A stretch of 64,000 nucleotides of DNA from Elymus sibiricus (taxonomy: Eukaryota; Streptophyta; Magnoliopsida; Poales; Poaceae). The notes below the pieces were generated by a model that did no database searches, was not told the DNA's origin, and worked only from the letters and a program-made list of their open reading frames with translations. The translations under genes were made by a program, and so were the position numbers. Below, one piece after another: positions 13,301-22,033 of this stretch. The DNA lies in contig CM077670.1 of assembly GCA_039707655.1 (NCBI GenBank), positions 148,842,001 through 148,906,000 of the forward strand, read 5' to 3'. Each line of letters starts with the position of its first letter. Positions within the stretch are counted from its first letter, which is position 1.

Positions 13301-15157
13301 GAATCTCGGGCAAGTAACATACCGAAGAACAAAGGGAACAGCATACGGGATTAATTGAATCCTTGACATAGAGGTTCGACCGATATAGATCTTCGTAGAA
13401 TATGTAGGAACCAATATGGGCATCCAGGTCCCGCTATTGGTTATTGGCCGTAGAGGTGTCTCGGTCATGTCTACATAGTTCTCGAACCCGCAGGGTCTGC
13501 ACACTTAAGGTTCGGTGACGTTTCGGTAGATTTGAGTTATGCATGTTGGTGACTGAAGGTTGTTCGGAGTCCCGGATGAGATCACAGACATCACGAGGAG
13601 CTCCGGAATGGTCCGGAGGTAAAGATTGATATATAGGAAGTCCCGTTTTGGCCACCGGAAAAGTTTCGGGTATTTCCGGTAGTGTACCGGGAGTGCCGGA
13701 GGGCCATCGGGAGGGGCCACCCACGCCGGGAGGCCACATGGGCCTAAAGGGAGTTGCACCAGCCCTTAGTGGGCTGGGCAAGCCAGCCCTATAAGGTCCA
13801 TGCGGCTGGAATTAAGTGGGAAGGAAAAACCCCAAAGAAAAGGGAAGGGGAAACAAATAAGGAAGGAGTCCTAATTGGACAAGGAAAAGTGGAGGAGTCC
13901 ACCTCCTCCTCCCTGGTTCGGCCGCACCTAGGGTGGAAACCCTAGGGCGCCAGTCCCCTCCCCCTCCCTCCTATATATACTAGAGGGGAGAGAGGGCCAA
14001 ACACCCTAAGCCACGGTGCAGCCCTCTCTCCCCCCGTCTATACGGTTTTCCTCAAATCTGTTTTTGTCGGTGCTTAGGCGAAGCCCTGTCGGAACAGCTC
14101 CACCACCACCCCCACTACGCCGTTGTGCTGGCGGAGAACTCGTCTATCTCTTCGCTCTCTCTTGCTAGATCAATAAGGCGGAGATCGTCATCAAGCTGTA
14201 CGTGTGCTGAACGCGGAGGTGCCGTCCGTTCGGTACTTGATCGGGACGGATCATGATTGGATCGCGGGACGCTCGGTGATTTGGATCACGACGACGTTCG
14301 ACTACATCAACCGCGTTTCTTAACGCTTCCCGCTTAGCGATCTACAAGAGTATGTAGATTCACTCTCCCTCTCGTAGATGCTCATCACCATGGATAGATC
14401 TTGTGTGTGCGTAGGAAAAATTTTGTTTCCCATGCAACGTTCCCCAACAGTTTTTTTATTGTAGAGATATTAATATGCATGACAATCAGCCAACTCTGAC
14501 ACCTTGTAAAATGGCATTGTTAACTTTCTGCTTGCACTTTACTAATTTAGATAATAAGACCAACTGGTTGTTTAACTAGGTATGTTTCTTAGCACCACCA
14601 GTTCCTGTTTCCATCAGCCACTGCAAACGAGCCACTTCTCTGGCCGATGGTGTTCAGTCAGATAAAATGGCATTTTTAACTTTTAGCTTGCAGTTTATTG
14701 GTTTAGATAATAAGACTAATTGGTTGTTTAATAAGGTATGCTTCTTGCTGCCGCTAGTTCCTTTTTTTATCAGCCCCTGCCAACGAGCCACATCTTTGGC
14801 CGATGTTGTTCGTATGCTGGTTTGGGCCGCTTTCTAGATGCACTCATGTTTCCTTGGGACTACCCATGATGCTGGCTATTTGCATGTTGCTGGTTTGCTG
14901 TTTGGTTGAGAAGCATGTTCGTTGTTCTAGCCTTCTAGGTGCTCAGCTTGGAAACCCAGTATGGGTTATTGTCACAATTATTAATATGCATATCACCATA
15001 GCTAGCAGATTATGAAATTTGATTGAATACTTGACTTGTGTCAGAGTTGATTGAAGAATTTGGTGACAAGGTGAAGGGAAAGCGGAAGGTCAATGGTGGT
15101 GTTGTTGCTTCTTCCATGGCCAAGTCAAACAAGTGTGCAAGTCGACCAACAATGTGA
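10377..15157 (+). CDS. hAT transposase, BED zinc finger and C-terminal dimerisation domain (spliced)
   Basis: The main exon is 10377-12608 (744 codons) and the last exon 15047-15157 (36 codons plus TGA). They join in phase 0 across a donor AAG|GTAAAA and an acceptor TCAGAG|TTG. The N-terminus is acidic (1-70). A BED finger follows at about 78-130 (C100, C103, H122, C126). The RNase H-like catalytic core carries D232 in TTDCWTS and D296 in TVDNAG, then the hAT signatures RCAAHIVNL (about 328-336) and TWWNST (390-395). The C-terminal hAT dimerisation region contains IDILGWWKE and ASESAFSTSGRILDD, with E691 as the likely third acidic residue. Length and domain order fit plant Ac/RICESLEEPER-like transposases. 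The protein acts in the nucleus, binding the subterminal repeats and cutting the ends. No frameshift or stop is seen in the exons, which is rare in this window. If the intron is not spliced, the main frame reads into the LTR and stops at 12707. Confidence 0.85.
12641..12645. repeat. Left 5-bp target duplication of the BARE/WIS-type solo LTR
   Basis: GTTTT at 12641-12645 is repeated at 14450-14454, exactly flanking the LTR. Confidence 0.88.
12646..14449 (+). mobile_element. Solo LTR of a BARE-1/WIS/Angela-type copia retrotransposon
   Basis: It starts TGTTGGAAATATGCCCTAGA and ends CGTTCCCCAACA, the well-known termini of this Triticeae copia group. Its 1804 bp matches the usual 1.7-1.8-kb LTR. 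Perfect 5-bp target duplications GTTTT flank it and there is no internal region, so it is a solo LTR produced by recombination. It sits in the proposed last intron of the hAT transposase gene, 37 bases after the splice donor. It is the youngest layer of the left-hand stack. Confidence 0.95.
13972..13979 (+). promoter_or_regulatory. TATA box of the BARE/WIS-type LTR
   Basis: TATATATA lies about 480 bases before the LTR 3' end, followed by the AGAGAGGGCC leader typical of this family. It is in the same direction as the hAT gene, so it could drive transcription into the last exon. Confidence 0.6.
14507..14814 (+). repeat. Tandem duplication of about 150 bp inside the hAT intron
   Basis: Two diverged copies begin TAAAATGGCATT (about 14507 and 14663) and each runs through TTTAGATAATAAGAC, GGTTGTTTAA and ACGAGCCAC to GGCCGATG. 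The repeat is non-coding and belongs to the hAT element, because it lies after the LTR target duplication. Confidence 0.75.
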
Positions 15158-15727
15158 CGTCCACGTCTACTCATGGCTGAATTAAAATCATGTTGAGTGT
15201 ATGCTGTTTTAGTTATCATCTTGTGCTTGTGATTTGTGACCTGAGACTTGAGAATTGAGAACTGAGAGTGAGAGTGTGAGACCTTAATGTTTGTTGTTTG
15301 CTGCTCAATTGAAATCGTCTACTGAACTTGATTTATTTCGTGTAAAGTGCTATGTTGTCAAGTACTAAGCGGTGATGGTGTTTGCTGCTTGTCGATTCCA
15401 TCGGCTGATGTTACTTGATCTTCTTACTTTCTGCTGTCAAATATAAATGAGTATCCATGCATGAATCTTGTTGCTGGTGAAGTGGTGATTATATATAGTG
15501 CTGATTTTCTATTTTAAGATTTTCATGTGGTGTCCTGTACTCCATGCATATTGCATACAAGTGTTACTTGTTTGAATTTTTCTTATATACACATGCGCCT
15601 ATATACAACATTTGTTGTCTCTGTACACACACACCTTTGTACACACATATACTTCTGTACTCTATGTACTTTGTATTTGTATACAATCGTACTGGAAGTA
15701 ACATAAATAATTTGGTCTGTGTGGTCG
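15158..15727 (+). other. 3' non-coding region of the hAT element
   Basis: After the transposase stop at 15155-15157 the DNA is AT-rich with no supported frame, and it leads into the right subterminal repeats. It presumably holds the 3' untranslated region and polyadenylation region of the transposase gene. Confidence 0.5.
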
Positions 15728-15868
15728 GGACCGAAGACCGAATAGTAAAGACCGAAGACCGAATAGTGAATAACCAAAAAGACCGAAATTATTTCGGTCT
15801 TCAATTATGGAAGACCGAATTTTTGAAAGACCGAAAAGACAGGACCGAACAAACCGAAAAGACCGAAC
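15728..15868. repeat. Right subterminal GACCGAA repeats of the hAT element
   Basis: Multiple GACCGAA copies and inverted TTCGGTC copies lie in the last 150 bases of the element, matching the left subterminal cluster at 9204-9366. Confidence 0.8.
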
Positions 15869-15879
15869 GCCCGGGCTTA

Positions 15880-15887
15880 CCGGCGGC
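15880..15887. repeat. Right 8-bp target site duplication of the hAT element
   Basis: CCGGCGGC is identical to 9180-9187. Confidence 0.92.
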
Positions 15888-17456
15888 CAGAGCACGCGTT
15901 TGGCCTGCCAGACCGTGTGGTCACCGCGTGCACTGGTGCACGTGGGACTTTAGGGCCGCCCACACTGTGTCTAGAGTGTAGTCCTTCCAAAGTGGGACCT
16001 CCCTGAGGTGATGGATCGAAGAAATCCACTGTGAGCTGATGGGAATGATCGACTGAAGTTTGCTGTAGCAAACTTGGGCACAAAATAGTGATCAAATGGG
16101 ATGGGATAAGGGCTAACCAGAATGTCACAAGGGTTTAGGGTAGGAAGGACTATGATCCTGTGGATTTTGAAAAGATTTGGACCAAGATTTAACAGGGTTG
16201 CTTCACAACTGCCAATCTGGTCCAGGAAACAAGATCATGAAGTAGCACTCACATGTATGATTTTATTGGGCTGAAAATTGGTGTAGTATGATCATTTGGG
16301 CATATGAAGGCACCATAAAAATTTCATACTATTTGGATGAAAAAAAATGGTACTTCCTTCACAATGCTCCACACTGGACAGAAACTTGGGGGAATTTTGT
16401 GGAGAAAATGGCTTGGCAAAATGATGTAAATTTTTGCATGCCCAAGTGATATAGAGATTTTTAGGTCCTGGATTAATTTCAGAAGTTTTGAAGCAATATA
16501 AAATATGGTTGCTTCACAAACTGAAATTGTGACCAGAAACCAAGATTTGAAGGTGTGCTCACGTAGATTGTTGGATGGAGCCTAAATTTTGTGGAGAGTA
16601 ATTATTTGATCATATAAATGATCTACCAAAATTTCAACTCAGTTGGATTAACCTAGCCAGTACTTCCTTCATAAAGCTTCTCTCTGGTCAGAAACTTTGG
16701 AAATTTGGTGATGAACATTTACTAGGCAAATGAAGTTGAATTTTGGCATGTGGCAATTATTTGGATATGAAAGAATGCCCAAAATTTGTGAAGGCAATCA
16801 AGAAAATATAAATAGCACTTCCTTCACAAAGTGCCATACTGTACAGAATAGGAAATGAATATTCCTGAATTATTTTTGAACTAGGCAAGGATGGATTTTG
16901 GCATATCTGTGGGAGATATGATCCAAAGAATTTATGAGAATTTTTTGGGAATTTTTAGGATGACAGAAATATAGGTTGCTTCACAACCTAGGGCAAACAG
17001 GTTTATTCCTTTAATAGAAAAAGGAATATTCCCAAGGAATAAAGATTGGGGTTAGGCTAATATGGAAATGACATGGTCTTGAGATGGATATGAGAATGGC
17101 AAGCCACTTGGGGGAGGAAGAAAAGATGATCTTCCCAGGTTTCAAGACCACATAGCCACGGAAAAAGGAACTCCAAATGCAAATTCGAAGAAATCCAACA
17201 GAAAAAGAAAGGGCCAAAAAATCAGTGTGTTACACTTAGCCACCCCCGAGGTGGAAGTTCCTCCCTCCCTCATCCAAACCGAGGTTCAGGGGAGCGATTC
17301 TAATCCCCCACCCCAAACCTCCAATGTTGTGGGCGAGGCCGTTGATACCACGGCCGCGGTTGATGCCTCGGTCGTGGCAGACCATAACATGGACTGAGGG
17401 GGTAACCCCTATCAGTCCCATGAAGAGAGGTCTGCCACCAGTCTAGCCTCCTCGGC

Positions 17457-17718
17457 TCATGCGACCCCGAGCCCATGTGAGCAGCCAACAATCACCACGC
17501 CACCCAAGGCCAAGCATACCATGTCGAAGTCACCAGCATGGGATGCAGCCATATCCGAGTCCGATCTGGCGGAACGCCACCAGATCATGGAGGCGGCTCT
17601 AGCGGGACCGAGCCTCCTTCTCGAACAACGTGCCCTTCTTAGCGCCACTCTAACCCAATTCCAGTCTATCAAGGCCAGAATGATGGAGATGCTCGTTCTA
17701 CTTGCTAAAGGCATGGAG
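17457..17718 (+). pseudogene. Exon-like remnant of a gypsy accessory gene (same family as 48670-52063)
   Basis: The plus-strand frame ends with the phrase HQIMEAALAGPS, and an exon boundary GGAG|GTACAA follows at 17718/17719. The minus-strand accessory gene at 50099-50624 has the matching phrase MEAALTGSAI and ends its exon at the equivalent place. The upstream part (about 17240-17460) is Pro/Thr-rich and contains stops. I interpret this as one decayed exon of the 'putative gypsy type transposon' accessory gene, belonging to the gypsy fragment into which the solo LTR of 6107-17234 inserted. No other exon of this copy is convincing. Confidence 0.5.
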
Positions 17719-19037
17719 GTACAATTCCTTATATTGTCCTGGATCTTATATTTGTACCGAGCATAGCAATGTGCCCAGTAGCCCTCGAGGTAGTCGTCGT
17801 TCTTAAATATCTGAGGATACCATGAGACCAAGGAAGGATGTGTAGCTAGGGATGTTAAGAATCCCTAAAGTGTAGTATTCTGCCATATTAATGATGACGA
17901 AACTATCGATTGAGCTGTTTGTTAGGAGAGCCGCAGTTCACAATAGACCCCAAGCCTTAAGTTAGTTTACAAAACTAACTTGAGGTTCGTCCTGGCATTA
18001 GATATGTAATACTTTAATAGAATGCTGCTGAAGCATGAATATGCAGTAGCCCCCGAGACTCTTGCTAGTTTTCAAAGAAACCAACGGGAGGATCGAATCA
18101 CCTCGGTACCATGATTTTTTACTTAATGATCTATGATAGCTCGGAATTTGTGATGTTTTTCTAGTGATTCTTACTTCGTTTTCATCGGATTTCTATTACT
18201 CTTCGGATATTCCTAACGCTAATCCCTCGAAAGATAACAAAATCCATTTCTCTAATGTTTGGCAAGAAATATTATACTTGGAAAGAAACAAAGGAGGATT
18301 ACAACAAATCAAGTCAATTAGAGCAACTTCCATGAAGAGACCCAAGCCACCAGGCACAGCAGACCAAAGGACGATGTTCCATACGACCGCAAGCGCTCGT
18401 ATGAGCAGTCGTATGGAGTGCCAACAGCTTCACAACATCAATATAAGACACTTTCGTGAAGGCACCCAGAGGGAGTGAGAACCCTAGCCGCCGCCACAAC
18501 CTCCAGAACAGAAGAGGAGGAGATCCGAAGAACCTTCAGAGATCTTCTTAGTTTTAGTCCTTTCATCTCCATCATCATCATCACCCCCTTCACTATTGTA
18601 AGAGGAATTCCAATTTGCAAGAACAATTGTAACTCTATCCAATCTCATCTGGAGATCAAGACTATTTGAATCATCCATTTCATCTTATTGTGGATCTTCA
18701 CGGTATTATCGATATGGTTTTCATGGGTTTTATCTCCATTGTGATTGATTCCCCTCTTATTTTGCATGAGTAATTCTCTATAGGCATGGGAGATGTAGGT
18801 GAGTGGTAAGATTCATATGTGCATATCCTATTTGTCATCATTTGTATTTGTAGTAGTATGATCTGTCTAGTACGTTGTTATGCTGTGGTGAACTCTATGC
18901 GTGTTGTCCAATTTAAGGGCCCAGGCAACATGATCTCAAGACCTACACAGGTAACACATATTGTTTAAGAAATATGTGACCTCTGACGTGACAGGTGGAG
19001 ATATTTATGAGGATCGAAGACAATATGAGATAACGGT
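17719..19037. other. Gypsy intron remnant and unassigned DNA before the CACTA element
   Basis: From 17719 to about 18110 the sequence reads like intron and downstream DNA of the decayed accessory gene, with a TAGCCCCCGAG phrase near 18048. From 18110 to 19037 I see no supported gene, only a short GC-rich patch (18480-18540) and AT-rich DNA. The CACTA element begins at 19038. Confidence 0.4.
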
Positions 19038-19059
19038 CACTACTGCAGGATGGTCGTAA

Positions 19060-19640
19060 CGCGACACATGTATAGGAGACCAATCGACCAAATTGTGTGC
19101 GATGCATGAATCGCAAACGGTATCGTAATAAAACCGTCACCAATAAAACGAACTATGTGCGATGACGGAGACATCAAATACGATTCAGAAAAGAGTTGCG
19201 TGTGCGATACGTGGCATACAGTTGATCAATACAAACTGTTTGCGATGATACAATATAATGCGAACGGTTACCCAAATCCAGATGTGTGCGATAGACGGCA
19301 TACAATTCACTCGGATGAACTATTTGCGATCAGCAAAAATAACACAAACGATTACCCAGATCCAGATGTGTGTGATAGACGGCATACAGATAACTCAGAT
19401 GAACTATTTGCGATGATCCAGAAGAACACAAACGATTCGGCATAATAAGATGTGCGTGATACCCGGTGAACAGGTCGGTAATCAGAATTGTGTGCAATAA
19501 TTCTAGACAGCTCATATGATTTTTGTTGTGAATTGTGTTCTCAATAGGGCAAACAATTCAAGAAACCAACTGTGGGCGATAATGTAAAAGATCACTGTCG
19601 AATAAGTATTGCTAACCGTCTGTGATGAGATTGACAGGGG
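19060..19640. repeat. CACTA left subterminal repeats
   Basis: Motifs of the type TGTGTGCGATG and AACTATTTGCGATGA alternate about a dozen times in both exact and decayed form. Such arrays are the expected binding sites of CACTA transposition proteins. The same motif type recurs at about 21270-21425, next to the divergent promoters. Confidence 0.75.
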
Positions 19641-19699
19641 AAACAGATATACCGAATTAATATGAGGGAACGACAACAGAGATATACAGTCTACTTAAT

Positions 19700-20057
19700 T
19701 TAGTCCTTCTTCTTCTTGTTGTTATTGGATGGCCCCGCGACATCGTCTTGGCGACGATGCTTCTTGCCGCTGACCATTGGCTTTTCATCGCTGCCGCCAT
19801 CATCGTCGTCGTCATCGTCGTTGATGTCCTCGTCGTCCTCCTCCTCATTCGACCATTCCTCCTCATCATCATCATCATTCGACCATCTGGTTGCCGTCCG
19901 ACGACTCGGGCGGTGGCATCCCTTCCATGAACCGGATAAAATAGAGGTCAAGGCTCGACACCGGACTCATGGAAGATGAGCGGGATGATTCCGAGGTTGA
20001 CCTTTTATGGGGCGCCAGACTGCTGGCGGAACTATCGTCCTCGCTGTCACTCGACAT
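19700..20057 (-). pseudogene. Acidic CACTA accessory gene (ORF1-like), frameshifted
   Basis: The minus-strand ATG at 20057 starts MSSDSEDDSSASS, a Ser/Asp-rich N-terminus. The frame reaches MPPPESSDGNQMVE and stops at 19875. An overlapping minus frame continues as an acidic Asp/Glu tract and a basic end (SGKKHRRQ, NNNKKKKD) to a stop at 19700. A single frame slip within the repeated TGGTCGAATGA/GAT microsatellite would connect the two. The product would be a small acidic protein with a nuclear-localisation-like tail. A very similar start, MSSSSDTTHTSGD, occurs on the plus strand at 53726. I do not know a biochemical function, and ORF1-type partner of the transposase is only an inference. Confidence 0.6.
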
Positions 20058-20405
20058 GGATGCACTACGTAAACAAACTGCGAGAAAGCGAGATTGCAGA
20101 GTGTGTGTAAGTGCGTAGCGCGGCCGGCTGGGATGATGAAGATGGTGGAGACTGAAGCAGGGTATGAAGAAAAGAGGAATGGCAATTGAAGAGGGGGATT
20201 GACGGATTATATTGGCGCCTTGGCAGGCGGTTAGAATTCTGATATAATCAACCGCAATTATTAGTACCCCTGTTGCTCCAAATTCCCGCGGTTGCACAGT
20301 TTTCTATGTGATAATTACGCACACGGGTTGGATCGTCCAAATGTGAAACAAGTATTTAATAGCAAGCAATAGATGAGCTCTGCTTATTGATGTAGCCAGT
20401 AATAC

Positions 20406-21167
20406 TCAAACAAAACCCCTAATCATCATTGCAAATAGCACATAGAAGATGGCTAATGCGACAACTACAACTACACATGCTAGTTCCTTCTTGTCTCTTG
20501 CTTTCATCTGTTGCCTGTGATTGATCCTTTCTTGCTTCATCGTAGTGATTGTACACTCCAGATCAGTCAGTTTCTTCTTCAGCTTTACATTATCTTTTGC
20601 GAGCTTGGTGATAACACTCCGAGCCCTGCCATGCCATTCATCATCCAACCAGTTAACAAAGGCACAAGCCTCATATCCCTGCGAATGTTAAATATTCAGG
20701 ATGAGTGGGGGCATTAACTCAACTTAAAGGATGAACTTAGCACTAACCTCTAAGGGGCAACTGAGAAACCGTTTGCCAATGTCGAATCCGTCTGTGCATA
20801 CATGTCGAGCGGGAGTGTGTCCGTACACACAACTCAGCTTTTGGTACTTCTCGGTGGCGCAAAACTCAGAGTCGAACTCATGTTGCAGGAGTCTGGAGTC
20901 ATACTCCGGATCCGGCAGTTGATCACTTTCCTGGGGTGGGGGTCATTCAGGACGGATTGAGGGAGCTACTTTGGACATGCTAAAAAGATCATGATTGATT
21001 GGAACCTGATAAGATGATTTGGATCCATAGTACACCAGCCTTCTGATGGCCTTAGGCAAGTGCTTGGCGGTGATCGCCGTCGTGGTGGCGCCGCCCATCG
21101 CGCTGCCGAGAGTGACGAGACGAGTCAGAGCACCTGCACCGAAACCATCAGCACCACTCGTCCGCAT
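20406..21167 (-). pseudogene. GRF-type zinc-finger protein with C-terminal membrane segment (CACTA cargo), one nonsense mutation
   Basis: The two-exon minus-strand model is 21167-20748 and 20678-20406, with donor GAG|GTTAGT, acceptor TTCGCAG|GGA and phase 0, giving about 230 residues. A TGA at 20943-20945, probably a mutated Trp codon, interrupts exon 1; the frame is otherwise open. Around the exon junction are CVYGHTPARHVC, GKRFLSCPLE and ACAFVNWLDDEW, the spacing of a GRF zinc finger. A coiled-coil-like charged segment follows (KLKKKLTDLECTITTMKQ). The protein ends in a hydrophobic stretch, ACVVVVVALAIFYVLFAMMI, which looks like a tail anchor. It lies between the acidic gene and the divergently transcribed transposase. 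Confidence 0.7.
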
Positions 21168-22033
21168 TCCCCCAATGTCAGCGCCACGCGAGGCAATTTG
21201 CAGGCTAGGGATTTCGAGGCTATCTAGGGATTTGGGGGAAATGGGGAAATTGTGGGGATCTGGTAACGGTCGGGGAACTACTTATCACACTCTGTTGTAT
21301 ACGGCACACGGTTTGTACATATCATGCGTGTTCGATATTACAACTTCACACACGATTTCCACAACAAATCGTGTGATATGACAACGTGTGCGAGATATGG
21401 TTCACGTAAGATAACCCTATGTGATGTAATACTTAGGGTAAACAGCCTCTCTGCGGATACCCGTCATCAAAAAAATAAAAACAGCCGCTCTGCAGATACA
21501 GATGGGGGCGGCGGCCGAGGCAGCGGCTACCGGATAGGAGGTCAATCCTCGGTCGGTCAGCGGTGGCGGCGTGATAGGAGGTCAATCCTCGGTCGGCGGT
21601 GGGAGATACTAGGAGGAGCTCAATCCTTGAGGTCGGCGGCGGCATGATAGGAGGACATTCCTCATGGTCGATGGCAGGACAGTGCTCCTCGACCCTACTG
21701 TCTCGGCGTGCCGTGGCTATGCGCTGCTCCTTAACACTGTTGTCTTGGCGTGCCGTGGCTACGCACTACTCTGTCTGCTAGGTGGAGGTCGCCACGCGGC
21801 TAATTAATTAAGGTATTCTTTTCCTTGACGGGTTTAATTAAGGTATTCAATTCATAAGGGTAGTACTGTACGTGTAAATTTACTGGTCATTAATTTGTGT
21901 CATCGCACGATGGATAACAATATGGAGTGATCTCCGTAAATTATGAAAATAAAATCTTGTGATTTATTCACGCATCTTTGGGCATCCATTAATCCATTTA
22001 TTAATGTTTTTTAATTACCCCTCGTGTGTGCAG
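21168..22033. promoter_or_regulatory. Divergent promoter region between the CACTA zinc-finger gene and the transposase
   Basis: No gene is supported here. The stretch separates the leftward zinc-finger gene from the rightward transposase. It contains further CACACGATTT/TGTGTGCGAGA motifs (21270-21425) related to the subterminal repeats, and a GC-rich patch with direct repeats GGAGGTCAATCCTCGGTCGG (21536 and 21575). A CAG acceptor-like triplet immediately precedes the transposase ATG at 22034, so an upstream leader exon is likely. Confidence 0.45.

Larger units (their letters stand above)
9188..15879 (+). mobile_element. hAT-superfamily DNA transposon, structurally complete
   Basis: The element is 6692 bp. 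The left end starts TAGCCCCGGGCATAA and the right end, read inward, starts TAAGCCCGGGCGTTC, giving short imperfect terminal inverted repeats. Perfect 8-bp target duplications CCGGCGGC flank it. Both ends carry dense GACCGAA/TTCGGTC subterminal repeats, as expected for transposase binding sites. Inside is one plus-strand BED-finger hAT transposase gene. The only obvious lesion is the BARE/WIS-type solo LTR (12646-14449), which lies in the proposed last intron. Without that LTR and its 5-bp duplication the element is about 4.9 kb. The target is the minus-strand solo LTR, so the hAT insertion is younger than that LTR. Confidence 0.93.
6107..17234 (-). mobile_element. Solo LTR of a long-LTR retrotransposon, split by a hAT element
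   Basis: Read on the minus strand, the LTR begins TGTAACACACTGATTTTTTGG at 17234 and ends GCTGGGGTGCCACA at 6107. Perfect 5-bp target duplications CTTAG flank it (6102-6106 and 17235-17239). Without the nested hAT and its target duplication it is about 4.43 kb. It belongs to the same family as the plus-strand LTR at 54240-57678: both share the TGTxACACxCTGxTTTTTGGC start, the CGAGTACATTC-AAGTACTCACCTGGCGTGT block (minus strand near 6480) and the GGGGTGCCACA end. A complete LTR with a single target duplication and no internal region indicates LTR-LTR recombination. The host is the gypsy-like fragment at 5263-6106. Confidence 0.88.
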
